This document shows positions 24,961 through 33,725 of a stretch of 64,000 nt of DNA, in pieces. The DNA is taken from the NCBI RefSeq assembly GCF_000744105.1, contig NZ_JQLH01000001.1, forward strand, positions 2,356,001 through 2,420,000, in the 5' to 3' direction. Both the position numbers and the translations under genes were made by a program. Below the pieces are notes generated by a model that worked only from the letters and a program-made list of their open reading frames with translations, searched no databases and was not told the DNA's origin. Origin of the DNA: Maribacter forsetii DSM 18668. Lineage in GTDB: Bacteria; Bacteroidota; Bacteroidia; Flavobacteriales; Flavobacteriaceae. How positions within the stretch are numbered: position 1 is the stretch's first letter; the number at the start of each line of letters is the position of its first letter.

Positions 24961-25428
24961 ATACTTACAAGACGACGAATGTTTTATTTTGTTACAGTAC
25001 TATGCATAAAAAGGTACTATTTTTAACAAATTAATTTTATATTTTTCATTCAAAATACTAATAATCAGTATTTTATGTTTTTAATCAAAAAATTAATTTT
25101 AACAATTCTTTTTCAATTTTCCTTTATTCTATAAATAATGGAGTAGGAGAATGGGCTAAAAACATTAAAACTTTGCTATATAAAGTGATGATATATTCAT
25201 TTTAAAAGGAAGTAGCTTAAAACTTTCATAGTTTGAGTCCCTCTAATGCTAAATAATTGAAATACAAATCATATCTTTGTAGAACTTTAAAGGGATGCAC
25301 ATAATTCTTGCAATGACCTTACAACAAACGGAATAATAGTTTACTCAAAAACTTACCGTTCGTTATACACGTCAACACGTATTTCAATTCCTTTATTGCA
25401 AAATCTATTATTATCATTAAAATTACGA
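24961..25428 (+). promoter_or_regulatory. Upstream region and long 5' leader of the cold-shock-domain gene
   Basis: TATCTTTG at 25272-25279 is an exact TAnnTTTG -7 element on the plus strand. Transcription would start near 25285, leaving a leader of about 145 nt before the ATG at 25429, as is common for cold-shock genes. The rest of this AT-rich stretch (24961-25271) shows no gene I can support; it must also contain the promoter of the tiny-gene array. Confidence 0.5.
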
Positions 25429-25887
25429 ATGGCAAAATCGCAACAAACATTTAATAAAACTGAAAAAGAAAAAAAGCGCTTAAAGAAGCGTGAAGAAAAG
25501 AAGAAAAAAATGCTTGCTCGTAAAGCAGCTGCAAAGGAAAATGGTACTTCTGGTATTCCATTGGCTTATGTAGATTTCAATGGAAACTTGGTGGACACTC
25601 CGCCAGATCCAGCAATGAAAGTAGAAATTGAAGCTGAAGATATCGTTTTAGGTATTCCTAAGAAAGAAGAAGGTGATGTTGAAGAATTTGATCCGGTAAG
25701 AAACGGAAAGGTTTCTTTCTTTGATACTACAAAAGGCTTTGGTTTTATCATAGACGCAGAGAACAATGAAAAATACTTTGTTCATGTTAGTGGTCTTATT
25801 GATGAAATTATGGAAAACGACAAAGTTTCTTACGAGTTAGAAAAAGGCATGAAAGGCATGAACGCCGTTCGTGTTAAGAAGATTTAG
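25429..25887 (+). CDS. Cold-shock-domain protein with basic N-terminal extension
   Basis: A 152-residue protein from the ATG at 25429 (the in-frame ATG at 25396 adds 11 leader-like residues). Residues 1-40 are a highly basic extension (TEKEKKRLKKREEKKKKML), then a linker, then a C-terminal cold-shock domain at about 88-152 with the RNA-binding RNP1-like stretch TKGFGFIIDAENNEKYFVHV. It closely resembles the short cold-shock protein at 40118-40309 in the CSD. A nucleic-acid chaperone is likely; this extended form is common in Flavobacteriia. Confidence 0.88.
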   Translation: MAKSQQTFNKTEKEKKRLKKREEKKKKMLARKAAAKENGTSGIPLAYVDFNGNLVDTPPDPAMKVEIEAEDIVLGIPKKEEGDVEEFDPVRNGKVSFFDTTKGFGFIIDAENNEKYFVHVSGLIDEIMENDKVSYELEKGMKGMNAVRVKKI

Positions 25888-25902
25888 TTCTAAATATTTT
25901 TA

Positions 25903-26859
25903 ATGGTGAAAATGCAACGCAACACCGTTCTGGTAGTATTGTCATTTTTTGCCATTTATTTCATTTGGGGATCCACCTATTTATGGAATAAAATTGCAGT
26001 AACGGAATTACCTGCCTTTATGTTGGCAGGTATTCGTTTTGTTACAGCCGGTAGTCTAATTTTTATCATATCTAAGATTTTAGGCTTCTCCCTTAAAATT
26101 ACCAAACAGCAATTCAAGAATACTATTCTTGCTGGTTTCCTATTCCTAACATTTGGGAACGGAGTAGTTGTATGGGCGCTGAAATTTGTTGACAGCGGCT
26201 TTGCTGCATTAGAAGTTTCCGCACAACCATTGGTTGTTCTGCTAATGATGCGAATTTTACAAGGCAAGAAAATACAACCTATGTCTATTATTGGAGTGAT
26301 CTTGGGTATTACCGGTATTTCTCTCCTAGTTGGTCAAGATGATATTATAGCCCAAGAAGGTGCTGTTTTAGGTATGGTACTCATATTTATCTGTATGCTA
26401 AGTTGGTCTTATGGTAGTTTGTTTGTTGGTAAGGCAGATTTACCTAAAAATTTCTTTGTAAATACAGGTTATCAAATGCTTACAAGCGGAATTTCATTAT
26501 TACTCATAAGTACTTTCTTTGGTGAAGAATGGATATCTCCTGCTCACTGGAGCACGCCTGTTATTACTTCCATGTTGCTACTAATTATTTTTGGTAGTAT
26601 TGTCACCTTTACTGCCTTCAATTATTTGCTACGAATAGTTTCGCCAGAGAAAGTGGCCACATCCTCATATGTAAACCCAATTGTAGCTATGCTTTTAGGC
26701 TGGTATTTTCTAAATGAGGATATTACTTTGCAATCTGTAATTGCATCCGCTGTGCTTTTAACGGGAGTCTACTTTATAAACAGCAAAAAGAGTCTTACTA
26801 TTTTTTCCCGTTTTTCAGGAAAGAGAATTCCTAAGAAAGCGGTGGAAAATCTGAAATAG
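25903..26859 (+). CDS. EamA-family (DMT) membrane transporter
   Basis: A 318-residue inner-membrane protein with ten predicted helices arranged as two EamA repeats (about residues 10-140 and 155-300). FAIYFIWGSTYLWNKIAV and PAFMLAGIRFVTAG open the first half; YLLRIVSPEKVATSSYVNPI and LLGWYFLNEDIT are the typical second-half motifs. Members export amino acids or metabolites; the substrate is unknown. An ATG at 25912 is an alternative start. The 3' end overlaps the convergent pseudouridine synthase gene by 29 bp. Confidence 0.88.
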   Translation: MVKMQRNTVLVVLSFFAIYFIWGSTYLWNKIAVTELPAFMLAGIRFVTAGSLIFIISKILGFSLKITKQQFKNTILAGFLFLTFGNGVVVWALKFVDSGFAALEVSAQPLVVLLMMRILQGKKIQPMSIIGVILGITGISLLVGQDDIIAQEGAVLGMVLIFICMLSWSYGSLFVGKADLPKNFFVNTGYQMLTSGISLLLISTFFGEEWISPAHWSTPVITSMLLLIIFGSIVTFTAFNYLLRIVSPEKVATSSYVNPIVAMLLGWYFLNEDITLQSVIASAVLLTGVYFINSKKSLTIFSRFSGKRIPKKAVENLK

Positions 26860-27415
26860 GCACAACGTGATTAGGTTGCATTTTTTCTAATGTTATATCA
26901 CCAATTCTTACCCGTATTAAACGTACTGTTGGAAACCCTACGGCTGCCGTCATTTTACGCACTTGACGAAACTTACCTTCTGTAATTACAATACGTATCC
27001 ATGAGGTGGGTCTGTGTCTACCAATTCGTAATTGCACATCAGCATCGGGCAGGGTAGGAGGTTCGTTTAGAATTATTACATTACATGGTTTGGTCATATA
27101 CTTTTTACCGAATATGCCAATAGCTACTCCTTCAGATATTTCTTTTATAGCTTCTGTGGTTATCAGACCATCCAGCTGTGCTAGATATTCTTTTTCTATA
27201 CCTGCTCTATTTATAGTATCGCTTAATTTTCCATCCGTGGTCATTAATAATAGACCTTCAGATTTTTCATCTAATCTACCTACTGGCATTATTCCCTCAG
27301 GGAAATTATGAAGTTCTGTCAAAAATCGTTTTTTGCGACGTTGACGGTCTTCACCAGAAGTCATTTGACTTAGCACACCCACTGGTTTGTACACTTTATA
27401 ATGTAAATGTTCCAA
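26831..27415 (-). CDS. RsuA/RluE-type rRNA pseudouridine synthase
   Basis: A 194-residue enzyme without an S4 domain, as in RluE of E. coli, which modifies 23S rRNA. The catalytic Asp49 is in GRLDEKSEGLLLMT; KEYLAQLDG and ITEGKFRQVRKMTAAVGFPT are further conserved family blocks, and LIRVRIGDITL closes the fold. It isomerises one uridine in rRNA to pseudouridine. The exact site cannot be assigned from the sequence. It overlaps the convergent EamA gene. Confidence 0.88.
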   Translation of the reverse strand: MEHLHYKVYKPVGVLSQMTSGEDRQRRKKRFLTELHNFPEGIMPVGRLDEKSEGLLLMTTDGKLSDTINRAGIEKEYLAQLDGLITTEAIKEISEGVAIGIFGKKYMTKPCNVIILNEPPTLPDADVQLRIGRHRPTSWIRIVITEGKFRQVRKMTAAVGFPTVRLIRVRIGDITLEKMQPNHVVPISDFPPLS

Positions 27416-27507
27416 TAATTTATACGTTTACGGCTAATATAGGTTACACATGGTCGCAAAAGGTACCCTTTTTAACCCATGTATTAGTAATGTTTTGCAG
27501 AGAATGT

Positions 27508-27515
27508 TACCTTTG
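27508..27515 (+). promoter_or_regulatory. -7 element of the helicase gene
   Basis: TACCTTTG exactly matches TAnnTTTG, 20 bp upstream of the helicase ATG, giving a very short leader. Confidence 0.6.
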
Positions 27516-27535
27516 TAAACTCCAGAGAAGATTTT

Positions 27536-29089
27536 ATGCAAGAGACAGTTTTTGAATTACAAGATAGAAAGACCGACAAGGAACTTTACAGCTATCAACA
27601 AGGTGCAATTCAACAAATTTTTGACAAGTTCGATTCAGAACGAGATGATTATCACCTTCTATACCAATTGCCTACCGGTGGTGGTAAAACAGTGATTTTT
27701 TCCGAAATGGTACGTCAATACCTCAAAAACCACAACAAAAAGGTTTTGGTAATGACGCATCGTATTGAACTTTGTAACCAAACTTCTGCCATGCTTACTA
27801 GTTTTGGCGTTGTGAATAAAGTAGTAAACAGCAAGGCTAATCTTGATGACCATGAACGTTACAGTTGTTATGTAGCCATGGTAGAGACCTTAAACAATAG
27901 GTTGAACGATGACCAACTAGATATTTCTGATGTTGGTTTGGTTATTATTGATGAAGCTCACTATAATTCTTTCACCAAACTTTTTAAGTTCTTCGAAAAT
28001 TCTTTTGTTCTTGGTGTTACGGCAACCCCGTTAAGTTCTAATAAGGACTTACCAATGAACAAAAACTATGATGAGCTTATACCAGGTGAAACCATAGAAA
28101 ATCTTATTGCCAATGATTTCTTGGCAAGGGCAGAAGTATTTCAGTATGATATGGGACTTACGTCTCTTGAAATTGGGTCTAATGGTGATTATACCGTAAA
28201 ATCTTCGGCTGATCTATATACAAGCCCTGCAATGTTAAGTAAGCTATTAGAAGCTTATACCAAACATTCTAAAGGTAAAAAGACATTGATTTTCAACAAT
28301 GGTATTGAAACTTCTATACAGGTATACCATACTTTTCAAGCTGCTGGTTTAAATATTATGCATCTTGATAATACTGCTACCAAAAAGCAGCGTAAGCAAA
28401 TATTAAAATGGTTTAAAGAAACACCTGATGCTATACTAACATCCGTAAGTATATTGACCACAGGTTTTGATGAGCCTACTATTGATACTATTATCTTAAA
28501 TAGGGCAACAAAATCTCTTACTCTTTACTATCAAATGATCGGTAGGGGTTCTAGGGTTTTGAATAACAAATCTAAATTTACGGTTATAGATTTAGGTAAC
28601 AACCTTTATCGTTTTGGACCATGGGGTGCAGATTTAGATTGGGGAGCTATTTTCAAGTCTCCCAATTTCTACATGGACCGTATTAAGGATGATGAGGATA
28701 TTGAAAGTGATTTTAAACTTGAGCTTTCCGAAGAAGTAAAAGCAGAATTCAAGAACTCAGAAGATACTTATTTTGATATTAAAGAAACTTACGAAACGGC
28801 AACGTTTGCGGGCGAATCTTCAAAAGTTGTTTTAGAACGATCCATTGCACATCATGCTTATATGTGTATTGAAAATAGTGAAGATGTTTATGATGCACTA
28901 GCTTTAGCAAAATTGCTAAAGGAAGATATTGATAATCGTATTCATGTATATGGAAAATGCATAAGTAAGAGTACTTATAATTTCTTAAGCTGGTTGAAAG
29001 ATGATTACCAAAAGAAATTGAATGCTTACTTACGTGAAAATTTTGATAGGGTATTTGAAGATATTCACGGGCATCCGCCAGAAGATTAA
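27536..29089 (+). CDS. Superfamily 2 DEAD/DEAH-box helicase (SSL2-like)
   Basis: A 517-residue SF2 helicase. Walker A PTGGGKT is at residues 46-52; Walker B DEAH at about 139-142 in IIDEAHYNS; motif III-like GVTATPLSS; motif V TSVSILTTGFDEP and motif VI QMIGRGSRVL in the second RecA domain. It resembles the XPB/SSL2 and restriction-helicase group, but there is no nuclease or methylase partner nearby. After residue 380 the sequence is helical and unassigned. A DNA or RNA remodelling role is likely; the specific function is unknown. Confidence 0.85.
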   Translation: MQETVFELQDRKTDKELYSYQQGAIQQIFDKFDSERDDYHLLYQLPTGGGKTVIFSEMVRQYLKNHNKKVLVMTHRIELCNQTSAMLTSFGVVNKVVNSKANLDDHERYSCYVAMVETLNNRLNDDQLDISDVGLVIIDEAHYNSFTKLFKFFENSFVLGVTATPLSSNKDLPMNKNYDELIPGETIENLIANDFLARAEVFQYDMGLTSLEIGSNGDYTVKSSADLYTSPAMLSKLLEAYTKHSKGKKTLIFNNGIETSIQVYHTFQAAGLNIMHLDNTATKKQRKQILKWFKETPDAILTSVSILTTGFDEPTIDTIILNRATKSLTLYYQMIGRGSRVLNNKSKFTVIDLGNNLYRFGPWGADLDWGAIFKSPNFYMDRIKDDEDIESDFKLELSEEVKAEFKNSEDTYFDIKETYETATFAGESSKVVLERSIAHHAYMCIENSEDVYDALALAKLLKEDIDNRIHVYGKCISKSTYNFLSWLKDDYQKKLNAYLRENFDRVFEDIHGHPPED

Positions 29090-29132
29090 TCAAAGAAAAT
29101 AGTTTTCTATTTCCATAGATATTATAAAAACG

Positions 29133-29165
29133 AAAAAGGGCTGTTCTTTAAGAACAGCCCTTTTT
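29133..29165. terminator. Bidirectional terminator
   Basis: Perfect stem AAAAAGGGCTGTTCTT / AAGAACAGCCCTTTTT. It separates the convergent helicase and cupredoxin-like genes. Confidence 0.92.
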
Positions 29166-29184
29166 ATTTATAGCTAATTACATC

Positions 29185-29571
29185 TTATTCAACTATAAGA
29201 CTATACTGTGGTGTTGGGTTCAAAGGACAGAAATATACATATTCTCCTTTTTCCAATTTTGTAGCTTTAGAATGACCTACAGTATTATTTTTAACCGCGG
29301 CAGTTACATATGCCGTCTGGATATGATTTTCTGGTTTAGAAGCATCCATACCTTTTTTAACCAATACCAAACCAACATCTTTACCCACGTTGTTATTCGC
29401 AACATCAAAAACATAAGTTCCTTCGCTAACAGTAATTGATTTTTGTGTAAACTCACCAGTTGTTTGCTCTAAAGCAATTTTCTTAACTGGTTGCTTCATC
29501 ATTTTGTCTTGAGCGTTTGCGTTGAAAGAAAATGCTAATACGATTACTAAAATTGATAATACTTTTTTCAT
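29185..29571 (-). CDS. Exported cupredoxin-like protein
   Basis: A 128-residue protein with a signal peptide ending FNANAQ (residue 21). The core looks like a cupredoxin: SEGTYVFDVANNNVGKDVG early and VGHSKATKLEKGEYVYFCPL near the C-terminus, with one His and one Cys in the expected places. The usual second His and Met after the Cys are absent (the segment reads CPLNPTPQYSL), so a normal blue-copper site is not complete. It lies 67 bp downstream of the AhpD-like gene on the same strand and is probably in its operon. Copper binding is uncertain. Confidence 0.72.
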   Translation of the reverse strand: MKKVLSILVIVLAFSFNANAQDKMMKQPVKKIALEQTTGEFTQKSITVSEGTYVFDVANNNVGKDVGLVLVKKGMDASKPENHIQTAYVTAAVKNNTVGHSKATKLEKGEYVYFCPLNPTPQYSLIVE

Positions 29572-29638
29572 GTGTTTAAAATTTAATGAGCTTTTGCTCT
29601 AATGGATATATTAATAATTATTGTTTGTAAAATTGTAT

Positions 29639-30172
29639 TTATAAAGCAACTGCTTCAGGAAAATCTACTGGCACCTGAGTAGTGCTATGTATGTAGTTTG
29701 ATATTGTTTTGTCACCTACTAATGAAATGGTGTCAATTAAATTTGCTTTTGTATAACCAGCAGCAAAATAATTTTCTAAAACTTTTTCATCTGTACGACC
29801 TCTATTCTCTGTAACGTTTTTTGCTAATTGAGCCAAAGCATCCAATTTGGAGTCAAAAGATGCTTTACCAGCTCTTAGTTCAAGAATTTGCTCATCAGTA
29901 AATCCGTTCATTTTACCTATTGCCGTATGTGCAGACAAACAATAGATACAGTTATTTACTTCACTAACCGCTAAATTGACAACTTCTTTCTCTTTAGCTG
30001 ATAATGATGTTTTTGCGTTTGCAAAATTCAAGTAGTTTTCTAATGCCGTATCACTATTTGCATATGTTGCATATAAGTTAGGAACAAAGCCCAAAGCTTT
30101 TTCTAAATTATCGAAAATCGCTTTATTGTTTTCACTTACGTCTTCTCTTGTTGGTATATTAAATGTGCTCAT
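29639..30172 (-). CDS. AhpD-like carboxymuconolactone decarboxylase-family protein
   Basis: A 177-residue all-helical protein. The redox motif is complete: Glu71, Cys75, Cys78 and His82 in SEVNNCIYCLSAHTAIGKMN, as in AhpD-type alkylhydroperoxidases where this set relays electrons to reduce peroxides. It is most like the peroxidase-related members of the CMD family. It has its own promoter with an exact TACCTTTG element and a direct-repeat operator (30220-30284). A cupredoxin-like gene follows, and a small gene with a matching promoter lies upstream. The substrate is unknown; a detoxification role is likely. Confidence 0.88.
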   Translation of the reverse strand: MSTFNIPTREDVSENNKAIFDNLEKALGFVPNLYATYANSDTALENYLNFANAKTSLSAKEKEVVNLAVSEVNNCIYCLSAHTAIGKMNGFTDEQILELRAGKASFDSKLDALAQLAKNVTENRGRTDEKVLENYFAAGYTKANLIDTISLVGDKTISNYIHSTTQVPVDFPEAVAL

Positions 30173-30219
30173 ATTTTTATGTTTAATTATTATTGATTTG
30201 TTCTTTAAATTATCTGGTA

Positions 30220-30284
30220 CAAAGGTAGCTTCACTATGAAACCTTATTATGTTGAGACGTCCTTTCTACATGTCAATTTTTCCT
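30220..30284 (-). promoter_or_regulatory. AhpD-like gene promoter with 21-bp-spaced direct repeats
   Basis: Minus strand -7 element TACCTTTG at 30227-30220. Two half-sites begin 21 bp apart: AGGAAAAATTGACA (30284-30271) and the weaker AGGACGTCTCAACA (30263-30250), ending 22 bp before the -7 element. Spacing of two helical turns with direct orientation is the AraC-family pattern. The same layout recurs at 30488-30552. Confidence 0.68.
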
Positions 30285-30461
30285 TTATAAAAAAGAACTG
30301 AATGCTTTTGTTAGTCTTGAAGTACTATCAGAATCACAATAGTAATCTGACAAATGATTATGTTGACAATGTTTATCTACATTGATAGTGTTAGGTATAA
30401 CCGTCTTCTTAGACGTAAATATTTCAATTAAATTGAAGATTGATTTGTGTTTTAAGTTCAT
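30285..30461 (-). CDS. Candidate small Cys/His-containing protein, 58 residues
   Basis: An ATG-started 58-codon frame (stop 30285-30287), too short for usual gene-calling cut-offs. It begins MNLKHKSIFNLIEIFTSKKT and contains HCQHNHLSDYYC, a cluster of Cys and His that could bind a metal; it ends RLTKAFSSFL. No signal peptide or membrane helix. Support comes from its promoter: the direct-repeat operator and -7 element at 30488-30552 have exactly the same spacing as those of the AhpD-like gene downstream. Probably co-regulated with that gene by the adjacent AraC protein. No family recognised. Confidence 0.5.
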   Translation of the reverse strand: MNLKHKSIFNLIEIFTSKKTVIPNTINVDKHCQHNHLSDYYCDSDSTSRLTKAFSSFL

Positions 30462-30487
30462 GTCTTTGATGTTTTAATTCTACACTA

Positions 30488-30552
30488 CAAAGATCTAGGT
30501 ATTAAGAATCTTAAAACGGGCAATTTTACCCGAGGTATTGTCAATTTTTCCC
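30488..30552 (-). promoter_or_regulatory. Promoter of the 58-codon gene with 21-bp-spaced direct repeats
   Basis: Minus strand: half-sites GGGAAAAATTGACA (30552-30539) and GGGTAAAATTGCCC (30531-30518), 21 bp apart, then 22 bp, then GATCTTTG at 30495-30488, one mismatch from TAnnTTTG. Identical geometry to 30220-30284, and 13 bases of the distal half-site are the same in both. Confidence 0.68.
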
Positions 30553-31394
30553 TAAAATGATTTTTTAAGTTGCTTCTTAAAATCAGACGGAGATTGCTGA
30601 GTTTGCTTTTTAAATAAGCGACTTAAATGAGAGGCATCTTCAAAACCAATTTCATAAGAAATTTCTTTTGTGGTCTTATCTGTATAAATAAGTAATCTCT
30701 TTGCTTCAAGAATAATACGCTCATGAATAATTTGTAGGGGAGTGGTATTAAATTTTGAAAAGGTGTTTGAAAGTGTTTTTGGAGATTTAAATAACTTATC
30801 GGCATAAAAAACAACCGAATGTTCCGATTTGTAATATTCTTCAACCAGCAAATTGAAGTTTCTGAGCAAATCTACTTTTACATCATTGGTAGCTTCGCTA
30901 AACCCTTCTTTTGCTTTAAGCAGTCGCGTACTCATAATCATAAAACGAGCCATAAGCATACGAAGCATTTCTGCTTGAATGGTATCTTCAGTTTCTAGCT
31001 CATCAACAAATACCTCGTGCAGCGTATCGAACTTTCGTTGTTGTTTTTCTTCTAAATCTATAACAGGAATATGTGCATTACTAAAAAACAATAAGCCAGC
31101 GCAGCTAACTTCTTTATCATGGTCTTTTATACAGTAAAACTCTCTGTTAAATTGATAGACGATCAAATTACGGCCTTCTGTGTAATGTAAGAACTGAATT
31201 GGTGTTAATGCCAGCAAACTATGTTCAGAAATGGTATATGGAACACCATCTACTTCAATAGAAGCTTTTTGAGTAGTGGTTCTTATAAAAATATAGATTC
31301 CGGCTTGCTTTGGTTTTCTATAAGATTCTAGTAATAATTCATTACCAATTTTCAGTAATCCACCAGTACTAAAATCTTTAAAAACTTCTTGCAT
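30552..31394 (-). CDS. AraC-family transcriptional regulator
   Basis: A 280-residue regulator: N-terminal cupin-like sensor, C-terminal double HTH from about residue 185 (SVVFYADKLFKSPKTLSNTF, then KEISYEIGFEDASHLSRLF followed by KKQTQQSPSDFKK). It lies 78 bp downstream of the TonB receptor, with a terminator hairpin between, and just upstream of the 58-codon gene; the distal operator half-site touches its stop codon. The paired direct repeats at 30250-30284 and 30518-30552 are its most likely binding sites. Effector unknown; the redox genes downstream suggest a stress or quinone-type signal. Confidence 0.88.
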   Translation of the reverse strand: MQEVFKDFSTGGLLKIGNELLLESYRKPKQAGIYIFIRTTTQKASIEVDGVPYTISEHSLLALTPIQFLHYTEGRNLIVYQFNREFYCIKDHDKEVSCAGLLFFSNAHIPVIDLEEKQQRKFDTLHEVFVDELETEDTIQAEMLRMLMARFMIMSTRLLKAKEGFSEATNDVKVDLLRNFNLLVEEYYKSEHSVVFYADKLFKSPKTLSNTFSKFNTTPLQIIHERIILEAKRLLIYTDKTTKEISYEIGFEDASHLSRLFKKQTQQSPSDFKKQLKKSF

Positions 31395-31410
31395 GCTGCA
31401 TTGGTCTAAA

Positions 31411-31450
31411 AAAAGGATGATTCATTACAGAAGTAACAAATCATCCTTTT
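31411..31450 (-). terminator. Terminator of the TonB receptor gene
   Basis: Stem AAAAGGATGATT (31411-31422) with AATCATCCTTTT (31439-31450) and a run of Ts on the minus-strand side, directly after the receptor stop and before the AraC start. Confidence 0.83.
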
Positions 31451-31472
31451 AAAATATTTTTAGAACAACTCT

Positions 31473-33725
31473 TTAAAATCTAACAGCAACCTTGCCTCTT
31501 AAATAAAATGGAGTACCGGGAGTAAAATGAATTTCTTCAACAGAAGCTGGTTCACTGAACAATCTACTTTCGGTAGCGAATTGCGTTTCGTTCCACTTCG
31601 TATCTAATAAGTTTTCAACGATTACACCAACTGTCCAATTATTGATATGGTAGTTCAGGTTTAGGTCGGTCACAAAATATCCTTCTGCGATAATGCTATT
31701 ATCTTCATTAGCCGCTCTATCACCTAAATATCTATAGTTAAGGTTCCCTGAAAAATTGCCAATATCGCTGAAAGACAATCCGCCTACAGCAGTAAAATCT
31801 GGCGCTAAAGGAATATAATCTTCACCATCAGCTTCTTCTGTACTTCTAGCATAGGTATAATTAACATCACTATATAGATATAACCAATCTAGCATTTGAT
31901 AACGCGCACCAACTTCTACACCAACTCTTCTAGTTTTTCCACTAGGCTCAACAATACCTGCATCACCAACATACACAAACTCTTGATCTAAAAATAACCC
32001 CCATAATGTGGCGTTCAACACCAATTTATCCACTGGCTTGATTATAGTTCCAAAATCAACACCATATGCCCTTGGGAGAATATCCCTACCTTCGTTTGCC
32101 GTAACTACACGGGCATCGTTTGAATGAAAACCTAAGCCAGTTTTCAAGAATAACTGCCAGTCTTTATTTACTGAATAAATAGTGTTTAATTTAGGACTCA
32201 CTATAGCCTTGCTTTCGCTTTTATTATCATATAATTCAGTTAGTTTGTTTTCATAGTCAAAGTTGAAATAGTCGAAACGAACAGACGGATTAAATGTCCA
32301 GTTACCTGTTTTATACTCTCCGTCAACAAAACCGTACATATTGGTTTCATCTACATCACCAAAGGCATATTGTTCTAAAACCGTCTTCCTGTTTAAAGTA
32401 TGCTCTAAGGTCACATCATCTACGTTATCGTTTCTAAATCCTATTCCCGCAGAATATTTAAACCTGTCATCTGCACCAACGGCTATATCTATTTGTTCAA
32501 AGACAGTTTCAGCTCCCATTATGGTTCTATCTTCATACTGGCGTATTTGATCTCCATTTATTGGGTCTTCTAAAAAGAAGGTAAAATTAGAAAACAGTTC
32601 AAAATCATATTTACTGACAAAAGCCCTTGTTTTTAAAAATTGATCTTCACCTAAAAATTTAGTGTGGTTCAACATCAAGTTCGTTCTACTTGTTTGTCCG
32701 CCTTCAGTATCGTCTATAGCACCAAAACGACCTATTATACCTTGATCAATTGCGCGTTGTGGAATTTGTCCAGAAGCATCCCACTTACTTTGAAAATGTG
32801 ATGCGGTCAAAGTTAATTCCTCTTTCCCTATATCCTTATAATTATATCGTCCTAGAATATTTATACGGTTAAAATTCTGTGGAGAATCAAATGGTCCGTC
32901 AGTTAAATACACCTCAGATGCTACATATGCGCTACTCTTACTACTTTCTAAAATATTGAAGAGACCTACAAATCTGTTTGTATTAAATTGTCCCGCTTCG
33001 TAAGAGACCATACTCTTATCAATGCTTTTCTTAAGACTCAAATCTACATATCCGGCTGTATTGAAATCGCCTTTGTCCGCGTAATACGGACCTTTACCAA
33101 AGTTGATATTATCTATAGTTTCCGGTATTACAAAGTGTAGATCGGCATACCCTTGACCGTGTGCATGAGATACCATATTTACCGGCATACCATCTACACT
33201 TATGGCTACATCGGTACCGTGATCAATATCAAATCCTCTTAAAAATATCTGTTCAGCTTTACCACCACCTGCATGTTGACCTATTAATAGACCCGGTACT
33301 TTTCTAAGAATCTCTTGTGAAGATTTTACAGGGTCGTTCTGTACATCTACATTTACAATTCTACTCATGGCATCAACTTTAGAAATCACTTCAACTTGCT
33401 CTAAATTGATGCTGGATTCTTCTAAAGCTATATTAACACCTTCATTGAAATGTTTCTGTTCAATTACTAATATAAAGGTTTTAAAACCCAAGTTCGAAAA
33501 AAATATTGAATCGTTTAATGTGGTTGCTGGTAATGAAAAGGAACCGGTAAGGTTTGAGTGGCTATGTTGCCCCGATGACTGGTTGAAAATGCCCACATTC
33601 TCTAAGGCCACACCTTCTTTATCGGTGACCACACCCTTTAGATTCTGGGCATTTGCCTTAGATAATAAACATAATAAAAAAATAAAAGTTAACAGCGTAT
33701 TCGCCCTTTTACAGCTAAAATTCAT
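31473..33725 (-). CDS. TonB-dependent outer-membrane receptor
   Basis: A 750-residue receptor. Signal peptide ends SKANAQ (about residue 27), followed by a carboxypeptidase-regulatory-like domain (LKGVVTDKEGVALENVGIF), the plug with VPGLLIGQHAGGGKAEQIFL and RGFDIDHGTDVAISVDGMPV, and a 22-strand-type barrel ending in an aromatic residue (KVAVRF), as usual for outer-membrane proteins. It imports a large ligand using TonB energy. Size and plug resemble siderophore or cobalamin receptors rather than SusC-type polysaccharide receptors, and no SusD follows. Ligand unknown. The AraC gene follows on the same strand. Confidence 0.92.
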   Translation of the reverse strand: MNFSCKRANTLLTFIFLLCLLSKANAQNLKGVVTDKEGVALENVGIFNQSSGQHSHSNLTGSFSLPATTLNDSIFFSNLGFKTFILVIEQKHFNEGVNIALEESSINLEQVEVISKVDAMSRIVNVDVQNDPVKSSQEILRKVPGLLIGQHAGGGKAEQIFLRGFDIDHGTDVAISVDGMPVNMVSHAHGQGYADLHFVIPETIDNINFGKGPYYADKGDFNTAGYVDLSLKKSIDKSMVSYEAGQFNTNRFVGLFNILESSKSSAYVASEVYLTDGPFDSPQNFNRINILGRYNYKDIGKEELTLTASHFQSKWDASGQIPQRAIDQGIIGRFGAIDDTEGGQTSRTNLMLNHTKFLGEDQFLKTRAFVSKYDFELFSNFTFFLEDPINGDQIRQYEDRTIMGAETVFEQIDIAVGADDRFKYSAGIGFRNDNVDDVTLEHTLNRKTVLEQYAFGDVDETNMYGFVDGEYKTGNWTFNPSVRFDYFNFDYENKLTELYDNKSESKAIVSPKLNTIYSVNKDWQLFLKTGLGFHSNDARVVTANEGRDILPRAYGVDFGTIIKPVDKLVLNATLWGLFLDQEFVYVGDAGIVEPSGKTRRVGVEVGARYQMLDWLYLYSDVNYTYARSTEEADGEDYIPLAPDFTAVGGLSFSDIGNFSGNLNYRYLGDRAANEDNSIIAEGYFVTDLNLNYHINNWTVGVIVENLLDTKWNETQFATESRLFSEPASVEEIHFTPGTPFYLRGKVAVRF

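Noticed and set aside
25396..25428. Upstream in-frame start for the cold-shock-domain gene
   Set aside because: The extra 11 residues are unlike the family, while the ATG at 25429 gives the standard basic N-terminus.
28779..29093. Minus-strand frame of 104 codons
   Set aside because: It is antisense to the helicase C-terminus, with composition typical of a shadow (rich in His, Tyr and Leu) and no promoter.
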